Below are positions 10,356 to 19,607 of a DNA stretch of 64,000 nt, one piece after another. Each line of letters starts with the position of its first letter. Position 1 is the stretch's first letter. The stretch is from Streptococcus pseudoporcinus LQ 940-04. Lineage in GTDB: Bacteria; Bacillota; Bacilli; Lactobacillales; Streptococcaceae. The stretch is from the NCBI RefSeq assembly GCF_000188035.1, contig NZ_AEUY02000005.1, positions 930,001 to 994,000 on the forward strand, given 5' to 3'. The position numbers and the translations under genes are program-made. The notes under the pieces are model-generated. The model saw only the letters and a list, made by a program, of their open reading frames with translations. It was not told the origin of the DNA and did not search any database.

Positions 10356-10386
10356 AAAAGCTTAGGGGCAGCCCCTAAGCTTTTTT
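10354..10386. terminator. bidirectional terminator dinB / membrane protein gene
   Basis: AAAAAAGCTTAGGGGC pairs with its exact reverse complement ending in six T. The structure overlaps the stop codons of both convergent genes. Confidence 0.85.
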
Positions 10387-10858
10387 AAATATCTTCAATT
10401 ATTTTAGAATGTTCTTTTTCATTTAATGTTTTTGCTTTCTTAAAGGCGAAATAATAGAGGGTAAGGAAGAGCAACTGAATGACAATACCAACAATGTTTG
10501 GGGCAGTTAATAAGGTAGAAATAATATTAACCGCGCATAGGCCAAATCCTAGGTAGTAAGGCAAATAACTAACTTCCAATACTTTTTTTATTTTTGATTG
10601 ATTAATAACAGTGTAGACAATGATAGCAATCATCAGTGCAATTGCAATAATAGAAATGAATAGTGAGAATGGTGTAACAGCTTGTTCTAACACGGCTGCC
10701 TGATCAGCACCTATTTGTGAAATGAGGTGGTCATTATTCATAATAAGCGAGAGTGAGATAAGCCCGAAGACAGAAAATACTACCAGAATAGCATTCAGGA
10801 CAATAATCAGAATATTGAGTGTTTTAAGTGACTGACGCACTTTTTCGTATGAAATCAT
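10385..10858 (-). CDS. small integral membrane protein of unknown function
   Basis: The 157-aa protein has four predicted membrane spans (about residues 15-40, 65-85, 95-118 and 120-140) and short polar ends. I do not recognise a named family. A TTG at 10870 is in frame, but GGAGG just before the ATG at 10858 decides the start. It is the last gene of a leftward run with rnhC, lepB and recD2, about 80 bp after recD2, and could be co-transcribed with them. Nothing in the sequence suggests its job. Confidence 0.7.
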   Translation of the reverse strand: MISYEKVRQSLKTLNILIIVLNAILVVFSVFGLISLSLIMNNDHLISQIGADQAAVLEQAVTPFSLFISIIAIALMIAIIVYTVINQSKIKKVLEVSYLPYYLGFGLCAVNIISTLLTAPNIVGIVIQLLFLTLYYFAFKKAKTLNEKEHSKIIEDI

Positions 10859-10938
10859 ATAAACCTCCAACCCTTTTGTATATTATTAGTAATACAAGTT
10901 CATTATAACATAAGTTTAGAAGGACTCATAGGATGGAA

Positions 10939-13356
10939 TCATATTTTTTTGAAAAAAGAGAGGATATCTTCTTGGATAAGACCAATCATTGGATCAATTG
11001 AGAGAAAATTATCAACGGTTAAGCGATAGTCTTCTCGGGGCTTAGCTAACTCCTTCGCTGTCCTCGGTGCCTCTATTACTGAGCTTTTATCTGGGGAAAT
11101 TGCCGAGCTCTTTAGCTGATTTTGTTGGGATTGTAAGGGTTGGTTGCCCTTTTTATGAGCGTCAAAGCGCTGCACCAAATAGGTTTTACGCCGGTCACCC
11201 ACATGTTTGATGGCATAATCAAAGGCTGAGTATTCACCGAGCATTATCAATTTGCTTTTGGAGCGGGTAATAGCGGTATAAATTAAGTTACGTTGAAGCA
11301 GGCGCCCAGATTGTCGTGTTATAGGCAGGATAACAACTTGAAATTCACTCCCTTGAGATTTATGAATACTCATGGCATAAGCCAAAGTAATTTTTAGCCA
11401 CTCATTGCGGGGATAGGTCACTTGACTCCCGTCAAAAGTCATAACAATTTCGTCTTGTTTTGATTCAGTATATTTAGCTGGAATTAAATCGGTAATGTAA
11501 CCAATATCTCCGTTAAAGACATTTAATTGAGCATCGTTTACCAAATGTAAGACCTTGTCTCCCAGTCGAAAACGCGTTTCATTAAAGAGAAATTCGGTTT
11601 GATTTTGAAGAGGATTCATGAGGTTTTGCATTAATTGATTCAAACTATTAATACCGGCTTGGCCTTTATACATAGGTGCTAAAATTTGGATTTCCTCAGG
11701 GTCAATACCACTCTTAATGGCAGAGGTAACAATTTTGGTAATCATTTCTGGTATATGTTGAGCATGAGCATCAAAATAAGAACGATCCGCCTTTTTTTCT
11801 TTGAAATCATTAGGTAAATGACCCTGACGTATTTGATTAGCCAGCTCAACAATCGTTGAGTCTTCAGATTGTCTAAAAATTTTACGTAAGGCAATTTGAG
11901 GGAGGCTATCTACTTTTAAAAGGTCCGCTAGGACTTGACCGGGGCCGACAGAAGGTAATTGATCACTATCTCCTACAATGATGACTTGGGTGTTGGAAGC
12001 AAGGGCAGCAAGTAGTTGATTAGCCAACCAAGTATCCACCATGGAAAATTCATCAATGATGATAAGGTCGCAATCTAAAAAGTCTTCAATGGCTTGATAA
12101 TCATTATCGCCGTTTAAACCAAGGTGACGGTGTATTGTTCCACTAGGTAAACCCGTTAATTCGTTCATGCGTCGGGCAGCACGCCCCGTTGGAGCAGCTA
12201 GAATAATGGGGATATCTTTTTTATCAAGGTCAATCTGATGCAACTGAGCGTAGGCATCTAGGATTCCTCTGATAACCGTCGTTTTTCCTGTCCCAGGTCC
12301 CCCAGTAAGGATAAATACTTTATTGGTTAATGCTTTAGAGATAGCTTCTTTTTGGACGTGATCATAATGGATAGCTTGCTGGTCTTCAATAGTTTGAATG
12401 GCATCGCTAATTTGACTTTGTTCTAATTGCTTTGTTAGAGGGGTTGCAAGTATGCGGTTGAGGTGCTTTTGAATGCCATCTTCAGCAAGGAAGAGACTGC
12501 TATCAAAGATCTTGGTATCACGGTTGTAGACTTTTTGGTCAGCAATTAATTGACTCAATTCTTGAGCAACTTGAGCAGGGTCACATTCTATTTGACGTGT
12601 TTCCTCTAAGAGGGTAATAGCATAGTCAAGCAGGTCTCGGGCTTCAATGTAGGTATCACCTCGATTTATGGATTCTTGCCGTAAGCAGTGTAAAAGGGCG
12701 GCACGGAAACGTTCTGGAGCATCACTAGCAATTCCAACTTCAGCAGCAAGTGTATCGGCCATTTTAAACCCTATTCCTTGGATCTCTTCCACCAGACGAT
12801 AGGGATTTTCTTTGACCATTTCTAGGCTTTGATCTTTATAGGTATCAAAAATTTGAAAGGCATAGTAATTAGAAATGCCTAGTGCTACTAGGCCAGCAAT
12901 GATTTGTTCGGTACCGTAGTTGAGCTTTAATTTGGTAATAAAGGCTTGCCGATTAGCTTTTGAGAGACCAGATATTGTCTCTAACTGACTAGGATCTTCT
13001 AAGATTTTATCAATAGTGTTTTCACCATAAAGCTGGACAATTTTTTCAGCCGTCTTTTTTCCTATACCTTTAAAATGGTCGCTGGCAAAATACTTGATGA
13101 GACCTGATGAGCTTGGTTTATTTTTTTGGTAACGTGTCAATTTGACCTGTTGCCCATACTTAGGATGTTGGGTTAATTCGCCCCAAAAAGTATAGTCTTC
13201 TCCTTCAGCCACGTCAGCCATGGTTCCTGTTACAATAATGTCAACATCATCAAAATCACTGTCAGTATCCTCAAGTTCCACTAATAAGATTTTAAAAAAA
13301 TTACTAGCATTTTCAAAGATAATCCGATCAATGCTTCCAGAGAAAAAATATTCCAT
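10939..13356 (-). CDS. recD2: RecD2 family SF1B DNA helicase
   Basis: ATP-dependent 5'-3' helicase of the RecD2/YrrC type, found in bacteria without RecBC partners and linked to replication-fork and repair functions. The 805-aa chain has the long RecD2 N-terminal region with helix-hairpin-helix segments (about residues 90-200) before the motor. Walker A (GGPGTGKT, near residue 354) and Walker B (LIIIDEFSMVD) follow, then the C-terminal motif SIHKSQGSEF of the second RecA fold. The start lies 51 bp after lepB in the same direction. Confidence 0.92.
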   Translation of the reverse strand: MEYFFSGSIDRIIFENASNFFKILLVELEDTDSDFDDVDIIVTGTMADVAEGEDYTFWGELTQHPKYGQQVKLTRYQKNKPSSSGLIKYFASDHFKGIGKKTAEKIVQLYGENTIDKILEDPSQLETISGLSKANRQAFITKLKLNYGTEQIIAGLVALGISNYYAFQIFDTYKDQSLEMVKENPYRLVEEIQGIGFKMADTLAAEVGIASDAPERFRAALLHCLRQESINRGDTYIEARDLLDYAITLLEETRQIECDPAQVAQELSQLIADQKVYNRDTKIFDSSLFLAEDGIQKHLNRILATPLTKQLEQSQISDAIQTIEDQQAIHYDHVQKEAISKALTNKVFILTGGPGTGKTTVIRGILDAYAQLHQIDLDKKDIPIILAAPTGRAARRMNELTGLPSGTIHRHLGLNGDNDYQAIEDFLDCDLIIIDEFSMVDTWLANQLLAALASNTQVIIVGDSDQLPSVGPGQVLADLLKVDSLPQIALRKIFRQSEDSTIVELANQIRQGHLPNDFKEKKADRSYFDAHAQHIPEMITKIVTSAIKSGIDPEEIQILAPMYKGQAGINSLNQLMQNLMNPLQNQTEFLFNETRFRLGDKVLHLVNDAQLNVFNGDIGYITDLIPAKYTESKQDEIVMTFDGSQVTYPRNEWLKITLAYAMSIHKSQGSEFQVVILPITRQSGRLLQRNLIYTAITRSKSKLIMLGEYSAFDYAIKHVGDRRKTYLVQRFDAHKKGNQPLQSQQNQLKSSAISPDKSSVIEAPRTAKELAKPREDYRLTVDNFLSIDPMIGLIQEDILSFFKKI

Positions 13357-13407
13357 AAAAGAGCCTTTCTAATTGGGGTAATAGAAAACCTGCCGGTGGC
13401 AGGAGTT

Positions 13408-14001
13408 CTATTGAAATATATGAAATTTATTGATTGGCCAGTAACGAAGTTTGACTTTTCCAATAAAATCAGTCTTTTTGAAGGTTCCTACTTCACGGCT
13501 GTCCCGTGAAACAATCCGATCGTCCCCAAGTAAGAAATATTCTCCCTTAGGAACAGTAATAGAGAACTCTGTTCTTCCAGAACTATCAACAGTGAAAGCA
13601 TTAGCGCTTTTGGCTAGTTCTTGAAAGAGGGTATTGTAGGAGTATGTTTTCTCTAATTTATCTTCTTTGAAAGCTGCTAAATAGTCTTTAAGATAAGGTT
13701 CTTGAGTTTCTTTGCCGTTAATATACAAAATATCGTTTTTGAAAGAGATAGTATCGCCAGGTAGTCCAATGACTCGCTTAACAATTTCTTTGGTTTGACC
13801 GTCTTCTTCTTCTTTTGCAACAACCACATCAAAACGGTTAATTTTTGTATGACGTAGCACGATTAAGCGTTCATTGTGGGCCAAGGTGGGATCCATTGAA
13901 TGGCCATCAACTCTGACAGGTTGCCAATAGATAAGGCGTGAGATTCCGAAAATAAGGATAAAGAGGATAAAGAGTCCCCATTCTTTGATAAAGTTTTTCA
14001 T
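13408..14001 (-). CDS. lepB: signal peptidase I
   Basis: Membrane-anchored type I signal peptidase that cleaves Sec/Tat signal peptides outside the membrane. The 197-aa protein has one N-terminal membrane helix (residues 6-25), the catalytic Ser in GHSMDPTL near residue 36, the general-base Lys in KRVIGLPGD near residue 77, and the C-terminal box GDDRIVSRDSREVG. The last box has GDDR where many members have GDNR. A GAGGAAA ribosome binding site precedes the ATG. It sits 15 bp after rnhC and is probably co-transcribed with it and with recD2. Confidence 0.93.
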   Translation of the reverse strand: MKNFIKEWGLFILFILIFGISRLIYWQPVRVDGHSMDPTLAHNERLIVLRHTKINRFDVVVAKEEEDGQTKEIVKRVIGLPGDTISFKNDILYINGKETQEPYLKDYLAAFKEDKLEKTYSYNTLFQELAKSANAFTVDSSGRTEFSITVPKGEYFLLGDDRIVSRDSREVGTFKKTDFIGKVKLRYWPINKFHIFQ

Positions 14002-14016
14002 GTTTTTCCTCGATAA

Positions 14017-14934
14017 TTATGATTTTTGACTTAAAGCTATAGCTTTATTGGTGTTTGCAAAATGTAACTTAGCACTATAGTCGAGAGCTGACATGCCATA
14101 GGCTTTGATAAGCTGGCTAGCTACCAAATCAGATGCTTTTCCAGCTCCGCTGGGGAGTTGGTAACCTAACTCTTTGCTAAGGTGATCTAAATTTTCTAAA
14201 AAAAGATTACGTGCGATGATGGAACTAACTGCAACTGCTAGAAATTGTCCTTCAGCTTTTTCAATGAAAGACAGAGGATTAGGAAACTGATTTTTTTCTT
14301 TCTTTAGGTGCTTTTGGTAATTCTGTTTACTGGTAAAGGCATCAATCACGATTTTACTGGGTTTAACACCTGATTGGAGTAATAAGAAAATAGCTTGATT
14401 ATGTAAGGCGACTTTGACTGAGACCGCATTATAAGCTTTACTGGGACCGACCAACTGGTTATATTTTTTGGGGGATAATAGCAGAGCTTTGTGTCTTATT
14501 TTCTTCTCTAACAGAGGGGCAATCTGTCTGATTTTATGGTCGTTAAGAGTCTTAGAATCGTTCACGCCAAGTTCTTTCAGATATGGATGGTCACTAGGCT
14601 CAACGTAGCTCGCTACAACGGCGAGCCCTCCAAAATAAGAACCATTACCAACTTCGTCACTTCCAATTAAGGGAATGTTTTGATTAGGAGTTTGACTAAC
14701 AGAATCTTGAGAAGTTGTTTTTTTATCAGACTGAAGCCCTAACTCGTTAGCTACCGTTTCAACCTGACTTCCCTGAAGAACAAGTTTACCAGATGAATAT
14801 AACAGACAGGTAACAGACTTGTATTTTGCTGCTAAAATGACGTATGGATTTGACTTGCTAATTTGATATGGTTTAAGCAAATCAGTTAATTTTTTTATTT
14901 GAGTAGGTGTGGGTTTGATAACAATAGTTTCCAT
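14017..14934 (-). CDS. rnhC: ribonuclease HIII
   Basis: Removes RNA from RNA-DNA hybrids during replication. The roughly 305-aa protein has an N-terminal TBP-like substrate-binding domain (about residues 1-85) and a type 2 RNase H core with the signature [14 protein letters not shown], a second acidic site in GVNDSKTL and a third in VIDAFTS. A longer start at 14976 would add 14 residues that family members lack. Divergent from zapA and first in the leftward rnhC-lepB-recD2 run. Confidence 0.92.
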   Translation of the reverse strand: METIVIKPTPTQIKKLTDLLKPYQISKSNPYVILAAKYKSVTCLLYSSGKLVLQGSQVETVANELGLQSDKKTTSQDSVSQTPNQNIPLIGSDEVGNGSYFGGLAVVASYVEPSDHPYLKELGVNDSKTLNDHKIRQIAPLLEKKIRHKALLLSPKKYNQLVGPSKAYNAVSVKVALHNQAIFLLLQSGVKPSKIVIDAFTSKQNYQKHLKKEKNQFPNPLSFIEKAEGQFLAVAVSSIIARNLFLENLDHLSKELGYQLPSGAGKASDLVASQLIKAYGMSALDYSAKLHFANTNKAIALSQKS

Positions 14935-15004
14935 AAGAGTTATTTTATCATAAAAAAGGAAGCAAGGCGAAATCATTTAGTCCGGTCCCTTTAAAAGTTG
15001 TTAT

Positions 15005-15033
15005 TTTACGAAAGCCTGAAATTACGGTATAAT
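15005..15033 (+). promoter_or_regulatory. promoter of zapA-cvpA
   Basis: TTTACG, 17 bp, TATAAT (15028-15033). The -10 box overlaps an upstream in-frame ATG at 15032, which therefore cannot be the translation start. Confidence 0.6.
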
Positions 15034-15052
15034 GCTTATGAGGGGTGTACCT

Positions 15053-15361
15053 ATGAAAAGTAATAATCGTTTTAAATTTACCTTTGGGGAAAAACAATTG
15101 ACCTTAACGACTGATAAAGACAATCTCTTTATGGAAGAAGTTGAACACGTTGCAAAAGAAAAATACAATGCTATAAAGACTAGATTACCAGAAGCGGATG
15201 ACGAAACGGTAGCTATTCTGATGGCTATTAATTCTTTATCAACACAACTAAGTCGTGAAATTGAAGTTGAAAAATTAGAAAAAGAAATCAGTGAGTTACG
15301 TCAGAAAACACTTGTTGGTATTCAAGAGAAAACCAATCAAGCTGCACTGGATGAGGAATAA
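15053..15361 (+). CDS. zapA: cell division protein ZapA
   Basis: Small Z-ring-associated protein that bundles FtsZ protofilaments. The 102-aa product has the N-terminal globular part (KFTFGEKQLTLTTDKD, like other ZapA beta strands) and a C-terminal coiled coil (about residues 65-100). The start at 15053 is chosen over the ATG at 15032, which lies inside the promoter; an AGGGG ribosome binding site precedes it. It is followed two bases later by the CvpA-family gene and then mutS2, an order common in streptococci. Confidence 0.88.
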   Translation: MKSNNRFKFTFGEKQLTLTTDKDNLFMEEVEHVAKEKYNAIKTRLPEADDETVAILMAINSLSTQLSREIEVEKLEKEISELRQKTLVGIQEKTNQAALDEE

Positions 15362-15363
15362 AG

Positions 15364-15909
15364 ATGTTTTCGCTACTTATCCTTTTAATCTTGTTATGGC
15401 TTTTTTATATTGGCTTTAGCAGAGGCATCATTTTACAAACTTTTTATTTTCTAGGTGCTGTTTTTTCGCTTTTTATAGCTAAAAACCATTACCAATCGTT
15501 AGCCCGACAGCTTATCTTGTGGATTCCCTATTCAAATCCCACAGAGGGAACTAAAATGGCTTTCTTTAAAGATGTCAATGTCTTTGAACTCAGTAAAGTG
15601 TATTATGCTGGTATTGCTTTTGTCCTTATTTTTATGGTCTCCTATACACTTGTTCGGTTTATTGGCGTTTTTGTTCACTTTTTACCTACGGACTACTTTA
15701 AGGATCGAAGGTGGCAAATCCTTAGTGGTTTTATGGCTGTTTGTGTAGGGGTTATGGCTTTTTCAATGCTTTTTAGTGTCCTTGCAACAATTCCGCTGGC
15801 AACTGTTCAAGAACAACTGTCTCGACACTTTCTGATTAAACAACTGATTACACAATGCCCACCTATGACCTCTATCATTCACTATCTGTGGATTGATCAA
15901 GTCATCTAA
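15364..15909 (+). CDS. CvpA family membrane protein
   Basis: The 181-aa integral membrane protein has four predicted spans and the N-terminal pattern of the CvpA/colicin V production family. The exact function in Gram-positive bacteria is not established. It starts two bases after the zapA stop and its ribosome binding site lies inside the zapA end, so the pair is coupled. A hairpin terminator follows. Confidence 0.8.
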   Translation: MFSLLILLILLWLFYIGFSRGIILQTFYFLGAVFSLFIAKNHYQSLARQLILWIPYSNPTEGTKMAFFKDVNVFELSKVYYAGIAFVLIFMVSYTLVRFIGVFVHFLPTDYFKDRRWQILSGFMAVCVGVMAFSMLFSVLATIPLATVQEQLSRHFLIKQLITQCPPMTSIIHYLWIDQVI

Positions 15910-15938
15910 GACCAGAACAGGATTGTCTGGTCTTTTTC
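15907..15938 (+). terminator. terminator of zapA-cvpA
   Basis: AGACCAGA (15909-15916) pairs with TCTGGTCT (15926-15933) and a T-run follows. It overlaps the end of the CvpA-family gene. Confidence 0.75.
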
Positions 15939-15978
15939 CATAGCATTATTTCCCAATAGTTGAGGTATAATAGGAGTT

Positions 15979-18312
15979 ATGAATAGAAAAATTTTAGAAC
16001 AATTAGAATTTGCCAAAGTTAAAGAGCAGTTCCAAACCTATCTGCAAACCGACCAGGCCAAAATTGAATTACAACAATTAGAACCAACTACCCAAATTAG
16101 CAAGTTACAAGATTATATTACAGAAGTTCAAGAAATGTCAGCAATTTTTGTTGAAAATCACCATTTCACGATTGGAAGTCTGCGTGACCTAACCGAGCCC
16201 ATCCGTCGCCTAGAATTAGAAGCTGACCTTAATAGTCAAGAACTGCTAGATATTAAGCGGCTCTTGATGATCTCAGCCGAGGTTAGTCGATTTTACCAAG
16301 AGTTAGAAAATGTTGATTTAGTCGTGCTAAAGCGACTTTTTGAAAAAGTCGAAACTTTTCCTCAGTTGCAGGGTTCCTTACAAGCTATTAATGATGGCGG
16401 ATTTATCGAAAGCTTCGCTAGTCCAGAATTAGCAACTATCCGAAGAAAAATGACTGACAGCGAAAATCAAGTGCGCCAACTCTTACAAGACATCTTAAAA
16501 AAATATGGTAATTTTCTCTCTGAAAGTTTAATTGCTAGTCGGAATGGTCGTAGTGTTTTACCGGTAAAAAATACCTATCGGCATAAAGTAGCTGGTGTTG
16601 TTCATGATATTTCAGCATCAGGTAACACGGTCTATATTGAGCCTCGTGCCCTAGTTCAGCTTAATGAAGAAATCACGCAGTTGCATGCGGATGAGCGTCA
16701 TGAAATCACTCGTATCCTAAAGTCTCTGTCAGATATGCTGAGACCACATAGTCGGGCATTAACAAATAATGCTTGGTTGATTGGACATCTAGACTTTGTA
16801 AAAGCTAAGTATTGTTATTTAAGAGATTATAAGGCTAGTTTACCCAAAATTTCTGTGGATAAGTCTATTCAACTCTTAAATGTTCGTCACCCATTACTTA
16901 AAAATCCAGTACCTAATGATTTGCATTTCTCGCGCCAGCTTTCGGTTATTGTCATAACTGGGCCAAACACGGGGGGTAAGACAATCATGCTAAAAACCTT
17001 AGGTTTAGCCCAAATCATGGGGCAGTCGGGGCTTCCGATTTTAGCTGATCAAGGGTCAACTATTGCTGTATTTAATGAGATTTTTGCAGATATTGGTGAT
17101 GAGCAGTCTATTGAGCAGAGTTTGTCAACTTTCTCAAGCCATATGACCAATATTGTCGCTATTTTAGATGAGGCAAATCAAGACAGCTTAGTTCTTTTTG
17201 ATGAACTTGGAGCGGGAACGGACCCACAAGAAGGGGCGAGTTTAGCGATGGCAATCTTGGAGCAGTTGCGTTTAACTGAGATTAAGACAATGGCTACTAC
17301 TCACTACCCAGAATTGAAAGCCTATGGCATTGAGACAGCGTTTGTTGAGAATGCCAGTATGGAGTTTGACAGTCGCAGTCTCAAACCCACTTATCATTTT
17401 ATGCAGGGTGTCCCTGGCCGTTCAAATGCCTTTGAAATTGCTCGTCGTCTTGGCTTGGCGGATCCTATTGTTAATCAAGCAGAGCAGATGACGGATTCAG
17501 ATAGTGATGTTAATCGTATTATCGAAGAATTAGAGAAACAGACACTTGAAAGTCGGCACCGTCTTGACCATATTAAAGAAGTTGAGCAAGATAACCTTAA
17601 ATTCAATCGGGCAGTCAAAAAGCTTTACTATGAATTTGCCCAAGCTAAGGACAAAGAAATCGAGAAAGCTAGCTTGGAAGCGCAAGAAATTGTCAATCTG
17701 GCTTTGGCTGAGAGTGAAGAGATACTAGCAAAATTACATGAAGCGTCTGCATTAAAACCACATCAAATCATTGAAGCTAAAGGTCAGTTGAAAAAGTTGG
17801 TTCCTAAAACGGATTTAACCAAAAATAAGGTCTTGAAAAAAGCTAAAAAGTTACGACAGCCACAGGCGGGTGACGATATACTAGTAACTGCTTATGGGCA
17901 ACGTGGAACACTTCTTAAGCAGGTAAAAGGGGATAAATGGGAAGCACAAGTTGGCTTAATTAAGATGACTTTAAATGAAGAAGAATTTCAACTAGTTAAG
18001 GTTGCTGAGGAGAGTCAAAAACCGAAAAAACAAACTCTGAATGTCATTAAACGAAGCACTAGCAGTGGACCGCGTGCACGACTGGACTTGCGAGGTAAAC
18101 GCTATGAGGAAGCTATGCAAGAACTAGATGCTTTTATCGACCAAGCTCTTGTTAATAATATGAGTCAAGTAGATATTATTCACGGAATTGGGACAGGTGT
18201 CATCCGTGAAGCGGTAACCAAGTATCTACGTCGTCATAAACACGTCAAAAGTTTTGGTTATGCCCCTCAAAATGCAGGTGGCTCAGGCTGCACTATTGCT
18301 AACTTGGGCTAA
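15979..18312 (+). CDS. mutS2: MutS2 / RqcU ATPase with Smr nuclease domain
   Basis: MutS-like ATPase that in Bacillus acts on collided ribosomes, with an older proposed role in suppressing recombination. The 777-aa protein has core and clamp helices at the N-terminus, Walker [10 protein letters not shown] near residue 330, Walker [13 protein letters not shown] near residue 410, a long coiled-coil region, and a C-terminal Smr domain with LDLRG and HGIGTG. A TAGGAG ribosome binding site precedes the ATG. A TATAAT ends only eight bases before the start (see findings). Confidence 0.93.
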   Translation: MNRKILEQLEFAKVKEQFQTYLQTDQAKIELQQLEPTTQISKLQDYITEVQEMSAIFVENHHFTIGSLRDLTEPIRRLELEADLNSQELLDIKRLLMISAEVSRFYQELENVDLVVLKRLFEKVETFPQLQGSLQAINDGGFIESFASPELATIRRKMTDSENQVRQLLQDILKKYGNFLSESLIASRNGRSVLPVKNTYRHKVAGVVHDISASGNTVYIEPRALVQLNEEITQLHADERHEITRILKSLSDMLRPHSRALTNNAWLIGHLDFVKAKYCYLRDYKASLPKISVDKSIQLLNVRHPLLKNPVPNDLHFSRQLSVIVITGPNTGGKTIMLKTLGLAQIMGQSGLPILADQGSTIAVFNEIFADIGDEQSIEQSLSTFSSHMTNIVAILDEANQDSLVLFDELGAGTDPQEGASLAMAILEQLRLTEIKTMATTHYPELKAYGIETAFVENASMEFDSRSLKPTYHFMQGVPGRSNAFEIARRLGLADPIVNQAEQMTDSDSDVNRIIEELEKQTLESRHRLDHIKEVEQDNLKFNRAVKKLYYEFAQAKDKEIEKASLEAQEIVNLALAESEEILAKLHEASALKPHQIIEAKGQLKKLVPKTDLTKNKVLKKAKKLRQPQAGDDILVTAYGQRGTLLKQVKGDKWEAQVGLIKMTLNEEEFQLVKVAEESQKPKKQTLNVIKRSTSSGPRARLDLRGKRYEEAMQELDAFIDQALVNNMSQVDIIHGIGTGVIREAVTKYLRRHKHVKSFGYAPQNAGGSGCTIANLG

Positions 18313-18367
18313 GGATAGTAAATTGCAAGGGTCTTATCTAGCCTTTCCGATTTGTCGTAGCAGATGC

Positions 18368-18396
18368 TTGCTTTATGGTTAGAATTGCCCTAAAAT
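18368..18396 (+). promoter_or_regulatory. promoter of trxA
   Basis: TTGCTT and TAAAAT are separated by 17 bp, about 34 bp before the trxA ATG, with a CGGAG ribosome binding site between. Confidence 0.55.
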
Positions 18397-18429
18397 AAAC
18401 ATAGGATTTAGAAGAAACGGAGACATATC

Positions 18430-18744
18430 ATGACACAAATCGTTACCGATGCGACATTTGAATCAGAAACAAAAGAAGGTTTAGTTCTTATTGACTTCTG
18501 GGCAACTTGGTGTGGTCCATGCTTGATGCAGGCCCCAATTCTTGAACAACTATCTGAAGAGCTGGACGAAGATGACATCAAAATCTTTAAAATGGACGTT
18601 GATGAAAATCCAAATACTGCCAGTGAATTTGGCATTATGTCTATTCCAACACTCTTGTTCAAAAAAGATGGACAAGTTGTGAAACAAGTAGCAGGTGTTC
18701 ACACAAAAGACCAAATCAAGGCTATTATAGCTGAGCTTTCATAA
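18430..18744 (+). CDS. trxA: thioredoxin
   Basis: Cytosolic disulfide reductase, 104 aa, the normal thioredoxin length. It has the WCGPC active site near residue 30 and the cis-proline segment SIPTLLF near residue 75. Monocistronic, with its own promoter and terminator. The insertion element lies immediately downstream of the terminator and leaves the gene intact. Confidence 0.96.
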   Translation: MTQIVTDATFESETKEGLVLIDFWATWCGPCLMQAPILEQLSEELDEDDIKIFKMDVDENPNTASEFGIMSIPTLLFKKDGQVVKQVAGVHTKDQIKAIIAELS

Positions 18745-18777
18745 AAAAACTTCCCATCATTAAGGGAAGTTTTTTTA
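18742..18777 (+). terminator. terminator of trxA
   Basis: AAAAAACTTCCC pairs with GGGAAGTTTTTT across an eight-base loop and a T-run follows. The left end of the IS element begins just beyond. Confidence 0.85.
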
Positions 18778-18928
18778 GTTATGTGACTTTTAGTCCGTCT
18801 CGCTCCGTAAGGTGCGAGACAAATAAACCACCCGCTATGCGGGTGCGCAACGAAGGTTATACCAAAAAAACTCCAAACGCGATACAATAAAGGTGTTCAA
18901 GCCTATTGTAAAGCGAAAGGAGAAAAAT

Positions 18929-19384
18929 ATGGCACAAAAGGCATATAGTTTATCACACACAAAGTGGATGTGTAAATATCACATTGTGTTTACACCTAAG
19001 TATAGACTAAAAATTATCTATAATCAATATCGAAGCAGTTTAGGCGAAATCTTTCGTCGATTATGTAGTTACAAAGGTGTCGAAATCATCGAAGGACATC
19101 TGATGCCAGACCATGTCCATATGTTAGTCAGTATTCCACCAAGAATAAGCATATCAAGTTTTATGGGCTATTTAAAGGGTAAGAGTGCTCTTATGATGTT
19201 CGATAAGCACGCTAATCTCAAATACAAATTTGGCAATCGCCATTTTTGGGCAGAGGGCTATTACGTGAGTACAGTTGGACTTAATGAAGCCACAATTAAG
19301 AAATATATACAAGAACAAGAAAAACATGACATAGCATTTGATAAGTTAAGTGTGAAAGAATATGAAGATCCCTTTAGGGGATAA
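18929..19384 (+). CDS. tnpA: IS200/IS605 family transposase TnpA (Y1 HUH)
   Basis: The 151-aa single-strand transposase has the HUH motif in MPDHVHML (near residue 60) and the catalytic tyrosine in the helix EATIKKYIQEQEK near residue 130. Length and motifs are complete, so it looks functional. The start at 18929 follows GAAAGGAG. An earlier in-frame ATG (18893) has no such site. No tnpB/TnpB nuclease gene accompanies it, so this is the IS200-like subgroup. Confidence 0.92.
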   Translation: MAQKAYSLSHTKWMCKYHIVFTPKYRLKIIYNQYRSSLGEIFRRLCSYKGVEIIEGHLMPDHVHMLVSIPPRISISSFMGYLKGKSALMMFDKHANLKYKFGNRHFWAEGYYVSTVGLNEATIKKYIQEQEKHDIAFDKLSVKEYEDPFRG

Positions 19385-19535
19385 TGGCAAGTAATGCCAA
19401 TGCCTCTTTAAGAGGCTAGTGACGAGTCAAAAGCAGTGAGGCTTGAACAAAGTGAAAGCCAGCGTCTTTAGGCACTGGCTGGTGATGTGGGCTTATAGCC
19501 CCTGTCCAAACCACCCGTTAGACGGGTGGTTATGA
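19385..19535 (+). other. hairpin-rich 3' region of the IS element
   Basis: About 150 bases after tnpA hold several consecutive stems: GCCTCT/AGAGGC (near 19401-19415), GCCAG/CTGGC (near 19460-19485), GGGCT/AGCCC (near 19488-19502) and the right-end palindrome (19509-19531). No open frame is present. Such structure is more than the single right-end hairpin needed for transposition. Confidence 0.5.
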
Positions 19536-19607
19536 TTCTGTTATAAATAAACATAATAGGGATTGCACTTGATTGCAGCTGGAAATAAGAAACCAAAGAA
19601 CTTAGTT

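Larger units (their letters stand above)
18784..19535 (+). mobile_element. IS200/IS605-type insertion sequence (tnpA only)
   Basis: About 750 bp with one Y1 transposase gene and no terminal inverted repeats, as expected for this single-strand transposing family. Imperfect palindromes lie near both ends: CCACCCGC-TAT-GCGGGTG at 18828-18845 on the left, and AACCACCCGT-TAG-ACGGGTGGTT at 19509-19531 on the right. The shared CCACCCG core supports them as the recognised ends. A further hairpin, GTCTCGC/GCGAGAC, is at 18797-18820. TTATG occurs just outside or at both ends (18779, 19530). The exact boundaries are my estimate. Confidence 0.75.
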
